Shown: positions 60,924 through 64,000 of the stretch, one piece after another
Layout: each line of letters opens with the position of its first letter
Numbering within the stretch: position 1 is the stretch's first letter
Source of the DNA: Mayamaea pseudoterrestris
Lineage: Eukaryota; Bacillariophyta; Bacillariophyceae; Sellaphorales; Sellaphoraceae
Direction: 5' to 3'
Length of the DNA: 64,000 nucleotides
NCBI GenBank assembly: GCA_027923505.1
Contig: BROI01000017.1
Location: 186,001-250,000 of the forward strand
Translations under genes and position numbers: made by a program
The notes under the pieces: model-generated
What the model was told of the DNA's origin: nothing
The model's database searches: none
The model's input: only the letters and a program-made list of their open reading frames with translations

Positions 60924-62780
60924 CTATTCCTCTTTTCTAGAGTATTCTTCTCCATTGACCGACTGCAATAGCTCAATCGCTGGAGCAATTTTACGTTCCA
61001 AAGTACGCCGATCGTAAGACGTGCGCTGCATTTGGATGCTGTGGCCCATGAACAAAGCCAGACTCTCTAGTTCCTTCTCGGACGCATCAGATTCACGAAC
61101 GTGAGTTACAATCATGTCACGTAGTAAGTGAGGATTGGTCCGTTTGCCAGCGTGTTGGTAACAAGCTCTAGATACCGTTTGATAGACACTATCTCGCGAA
61201 AAGGGATTGCCAGTCTTAGGTTGGACAAAGAGGAAAGAAGTAGACGGTTCCAGCTTCGGTCGCCAATTGCCGACAAACTCGTCAACATCTTTTGACAAAG
61301 CAGCCGACAGCATCATGGGTGGCCGCTCTCCATATGTTTCGCCTGTCTTATAGTCGCCAGGGTTATGCTTGATGAACCAGCAACCCTCCACCGATTCTTC
61401 CTTGATAAGTGTTCGACCGATCTCGAGCTCGCGTATCGTTCGTTGTCGATCAGGAACATTTGTAAATATCGCCAAAACAAGATACCTCTGGCAAGCTGCG
61501 GCGACTTTACGCTGCAGCGATTTCAAAGCATCCTTGCTAGATTTGCTTCTTGTACCCGCCGTTAATGAATGTTCCGCATCAACAACAAGTCGGTCAAAGT
61601 CCGCCTTGGTCGCTTGCACCACTCTCAAATACTCCGGCCAGGACAACCACTTTTGTCCTTCATTACTAGACTTTGGAGCCAGCTTGGCTTGCTTATGAGC
61701 ATTGCGATGCAGCCGTCGAAGCTCCTGAATGACTGGGATGTCTTCATATGTTTTGCGATTGTCGCCACCGACCGACTCGCTGGCAAAGCAAAACTTGAGC
61801 AGTTTAATAATTCCGCGAAGCAAGTTGGCTTCGTAGTTTACAGAAATTTGGCGCTCCTTGCGAAGCCACATGACGAATTGAATGATAGCAGTGGCAGAAT
61901 CCTTGTCCTTGGAGGACAAAATGTCTTGCAGAGACAGGGATGCGTCGGCTTGTGCAACCTCATTCATCTGCTGCGCCACGTACCATCCAAGATATAGTTT
62001 GGCATGCACCATGTACACATTGGCTGTCGCTGGACGTATTGGATCTTCCTGTGAGAGTATCGATGGTTCCGTCATGAACTGATAAAACTGATCGAGCTGG
62101 TTTGACAACGAGGGAAACCTCATCATCTCTAATTTGTACGTGTTGGTTTTATTTCGTCGACGGACTGCGGCTGCCTGATTGACAACGACGGCTTTGTAGC
62201 GTGGCTGCTGTCGCTCTGGAGAAATGTTTGTGTCTAACTCTCCTTTTGGGTCTTTTGTCGAACCAGTTTCCATGGCCTTCATCGTCGTATATTGCCGCGT
62301 ACTTGTTGCCTGCTGCAATGGTTCCATGGGCAGCATTCTTTCCTCCGGTTCCTGTTCATGTCGCTCCAAAGCACTCATGACTACTGATCGTATCTGATTC
62401 GCCATTAACGGATTGATTTGAAAGTCTCGTATGAGCATTTGCGAAACTTCGGCGGCATTCAAGCCTTGGCAGATGGCGAGCAAAGGACCAAATGAACCTT
62501 GAACGGTGGTCGACGTTGATGAGTAGAGATTTAGAGCTTGGAGACTCTCTACAATAGTTACCTTTTCGTCTGCAGACCAATCATTTTGAATCAGTGCATC
62601 ATAAAAAGGATCGGAGGCACTGGACAAGATGCAATTTGTTGATTGATGACGAAGAGAGCGTTTAGTAATTGGCGCTCCAAAACTTCTGTGGCTCGAATGA
62701 CGAGCCTTGGTCGATATAGGCTGCAAATTCTTGAAAATTCGTGGAACTACAAACAATCCAATCCATAGCAACGGAATCAT
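60924..62780 (-). CDS. Tyrosine recombinase (phage-integrase fold), possibly organelle-targeted
   Basis: 618 aa from the ATG at 62780; the frame continues upstream without an ATG. The C-terminal 200 residues have the tyrosine recombinase layout: an Arg in DRQRTIRELEIG (near residue 449), HLLRDMIVTHVRE (near 550) with His and second Arg, FMGHS (near 578), and the nucleophile Tyr in SYDRRT (near 588). A SAM-like core-binding domain lies before it (about residues 230-340). All catalytic positions look intact. The N-terminus (MIPLLWIGLFVVPRIF) is hydrophobic and then basic, so organelle import is possible. No terminal repeats or partner genes were seen around it, which argues for a resident gene rather than a mobile element. 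Confidence 0.75.
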   Translation of the reverse strand: MIPLLWIGLFVVPRIFKNLQPISTKARHSSHRSFGAPITKRSLRHQSTNCILSSASDPFYDALIQNDWSADEKVTIVESLQALNLYSSTSTTVQGSFGPLLAICQGLNAAEVSQMLIRDFQINPLMANQIRSVVMSALERHEQEPEERMLPMEPLQQATSTRQYTTMKAMETGSTKDPKGELDTNISPERQQPRYKAVVVNQAAAVRRRNKTNTYKLEMMRFPSLSNQLDQFYQFMTEPSILSQEDPIRPATANVYMVHAKLYLGWYVAQQMNEVAQADASLSLQDILSSKDKDSATAIIQFVMWLRKERQISVNYEANLLRGIIKLLKFCFASESVGGDNRKTYEDIPVIQELRRLHRNAHKQAKLAPKSSNEGQKWLSWPEYLRVVQATKADFDRLVVDAEHSLTAGTRSKSSKDALKSLQRKVAAACQRYLVLAIFTNVPDRQRTIRELEIGRTLIKEESVEGCWFIKHNPGDYKTGETYGERPPMMLSAALSKDVDEFVGNWRPKLEPSTSFLFVQPKTGNPFSRDSVYQTVSRACYQHAGKRTNPHLLRDMIVTHVRESDASEKELESLALFMGHSIQMQRTSYDRRTLERKIAPAIELLQSVNGEEYSRKEE

Positions 62781-63046
62781 GGGCGCTTTTGCTAGGTTTA
62801 AAAGGCTTACTAGCCGCGAAGGAAGCGACGTTTGATCATAGATCCAGCTGGTCGAATGCTTGTCGCGTTTCAATCCAACTGAGTACCGAAAAGATTAGTT
62901 GACGTTTTGTGCGCTTGTCACGCTTCCACGCAATGGCGCGCCTTTGACGAAAGATCCTTGCTGATGCGGTGACTCATACTTGGAGCATTGACAAGACCAC
63001 AGGCTCTCTTTATTCATCTTAATATACAAGGGCAACCCTGACTCTC

Positions 63047-64000
63047 ATGTCCTCGATGCTCCTCTCCTTTCGTGCTTCACGTCTACTAGTATTGAGTTTG
63101 CTTGGAACGTCTGCAACTCACCGTGTCGCTGCCGCCTTTGTCGTTCCAACAGTTTCTTCGGCGCTCGTCGGAAGCAGCAGCTTTTCTCGCTCGTATCCAT
63201 CATATTCCACTACATCAAGACTATTTTCTTCTCAAGAAAAGAAAGCAGAGGAACCGCAGCATACAATCAGTAGCGACAAGGAGCAAGAAATGTCAGTCGA
63301 ACTCTCGGAACTCCAAGCCGCCTACCAGACGCACCAACAAAACGCGCCCAGGCTCTCCCACGCGCAGGAGGTAAGAAGCCTTGTGGCGTACAATCACGGG
63401 TTTGCCGTACTGAGTACCTTTAGCAAGCACCATTCCGACTTTCCGGCGGGTGGCGTCGTGGCCTTTGCTCCCGATGAACAAGGAAGACCAATCATGGTCC
63501 TTTCCAACTTGAGCACGCACAAGCAAGACTTGAAAGTCAACAGCAAGTGTAGCTTGACAGTTGCTACCAAGGAATTCAAAGGATTGGCGGATGCCCGCGT
63601 CAATCTCATGGGGACTTGTCACGTTTTGGAGAGGGAAACGCCCGAGCACGCGCAAGCGAAGGAGTTTTTCCTCGCCAAGCATCCAGATAGTTTTTGGATC
63701 GAGTTTGGTGACTTTGATGTGATGCGAATGGATGTTGAACATGTTCGCTTCGTTGGAGGGTTTGCCCGCGTTGGAAGCATTTCTGCAGCCGACTATGCCA
63801 AGACGCAACCCGATTCCATTGCGGCGTTTGGCGGCCACGTGGCCAAGCACATGAACGACGATCACATGGAGGCAACCATTGCCATGGTGCAAGCCAATAT
63901 TCCAGGGATGAAAGATCCAAACAACAAGGTTACTTCTGCTGTCATTACATCGGTGGATTCCTTGGGCATGTACGTCAAGGTGACCCGCGAATCAGGCAGT
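63047..64000 (+). CDS. HugZ/GluTR-binding-protein-like plastid protein, cut by window edge
   Basis: Open frame from ATG 63047 to the end of the window (318 codons, no stop). The N-terminus is a signal peptide (SRLLVLSLLGTSA) followed by AAFVVPT, a clear Ala-Phe plastid motif. From about residue 110 there is a FMN-binding split-barrel domain of the pyridoxamine-phosphate-oxidase fold (LVAYNHGFAVLSTFSKHH, PIMVLSNLSTHKQDL, CSLTVATKEF), then a DUF2470-like segment (GHVAKHMNDDHMEATIAM). This two-domain order occurs in haem-handling HugZ proteins and in plant GluTR-binding protein, which docks on glutamyl-tRNA reductase at the thylakoid. The stop lies beyond the window. Confidence 0.82.
   Translation, partial: MSSMLLSFRASRLLVLSLLGTSATHRVAAAFVVPTVSSALVGSSSFSRSYPSYSTTSRLFSSQEKKAEEPQHTISSDKEQEMSVELSELQAAYQTHQQNAPRLSHAQEVRSLVAYNHGFAVLSTFSKHHSDFPAGGVVAFAPDEQGRPIMVLSNLSTHKQDLKVNSKCSLTVATKEFKGLADARVNLMGTCHVLERETPEHAQAKEFFLAKHPDSFWIEFGDFDVMRMDVEHVRFVGGFARVGSISAADYAKTQPDSIAAFGGHVAKHMNDDHMEATIAMVQANIPGMKDPNNKVTSAVITSVDSLGMYVKVTRESGS

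Noticed and set aside
60924-62780. Tyrosine recombinase as part of a mobile or virus-like element
   Set aside because: No terminal repeats, capsid, polymerase or accessory genes lie nearby, and both neighbours are ordinary host genes.

Overview
The window reads as nuclear DNA of a diatom or close stramenopile relative. Genes are packed on both strands, often less than 100 bp apart tail to tail, with few GT-AG introns (about 80-420 nt). Several products begin with a signal peptide followed by the Ala-Phe type plastid motif (e.g. NAF, DAF, KAF, AAF) that marks preproteins crossing four plastid membranes. A secreted Lys/Ser/His repeat protein resembles silaffins (silica-wall proteins). No rRNA, tRNA, CRISPR array or virus-like element was recognised.

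Layout. 0-12 kb: PhoD-like phosphatase, a tandem-C2 protein, an LSD-type amine oxidase carrying an extended PHD finger and a PDZ-like tail, a MINDY deubiquitinase, a C19orf12-like glycine-zipper protein, two orphan membrane proteins and SUMO (two exons). 12-24 kb: PheRS beta, a small CaaX protein, a bestrophin-like membrane protein, UNC-50, a mitochondrial CoA-transferase with an EF-hand tail, a plastid CREST-type membrane protein and FRA10AC1. 24-34 kb: a sulfotransferase-like Golgi protein, a secreted Pro/Thr-rich protein, an F-box/FIST protein whose frame is split, Rrp40, a plastid glutamyl-tRNA reductase-like protein without its NADPH domain, the silaffin-like protein and a PDI-like protein. 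34-50 kb: a NAK-family kinase, a secreted Cys-module protein, a split UIM protein, a plastid DUF3007 protein, CDC20, an FAD synthase with swapped domain order, an Asp/Asn hydroxylase and DPM3. 50-64 kb: a nocturnin-like nuclease, a GRK-type kinase with RGS-like domain and CaaX end, a two-domain glyoxalase I, a second Cys-module protein, a TM9 protein, a tyrosine recombinase and, cut by the right edge, a HugZ/GluTR-binding-protein-like plastid protein.

There is no operon logic; most genes are independent housekeeping or signalling genes. Themes that recur are ubiquitin/SUMO handling (SUMO, MINDY, F-box, UIM protein, CDC20), early secretory traffic (UNC-50, TM9SF, DPM3, PDI), prenylated C-termini (three CaaX genes), and plastid tetrapyrrole control (GluTR-like and GluBP-like proteins). 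Several gene models were rebuilt here by joining exons at GT-AG sites; each junction is stated so it can be checked.
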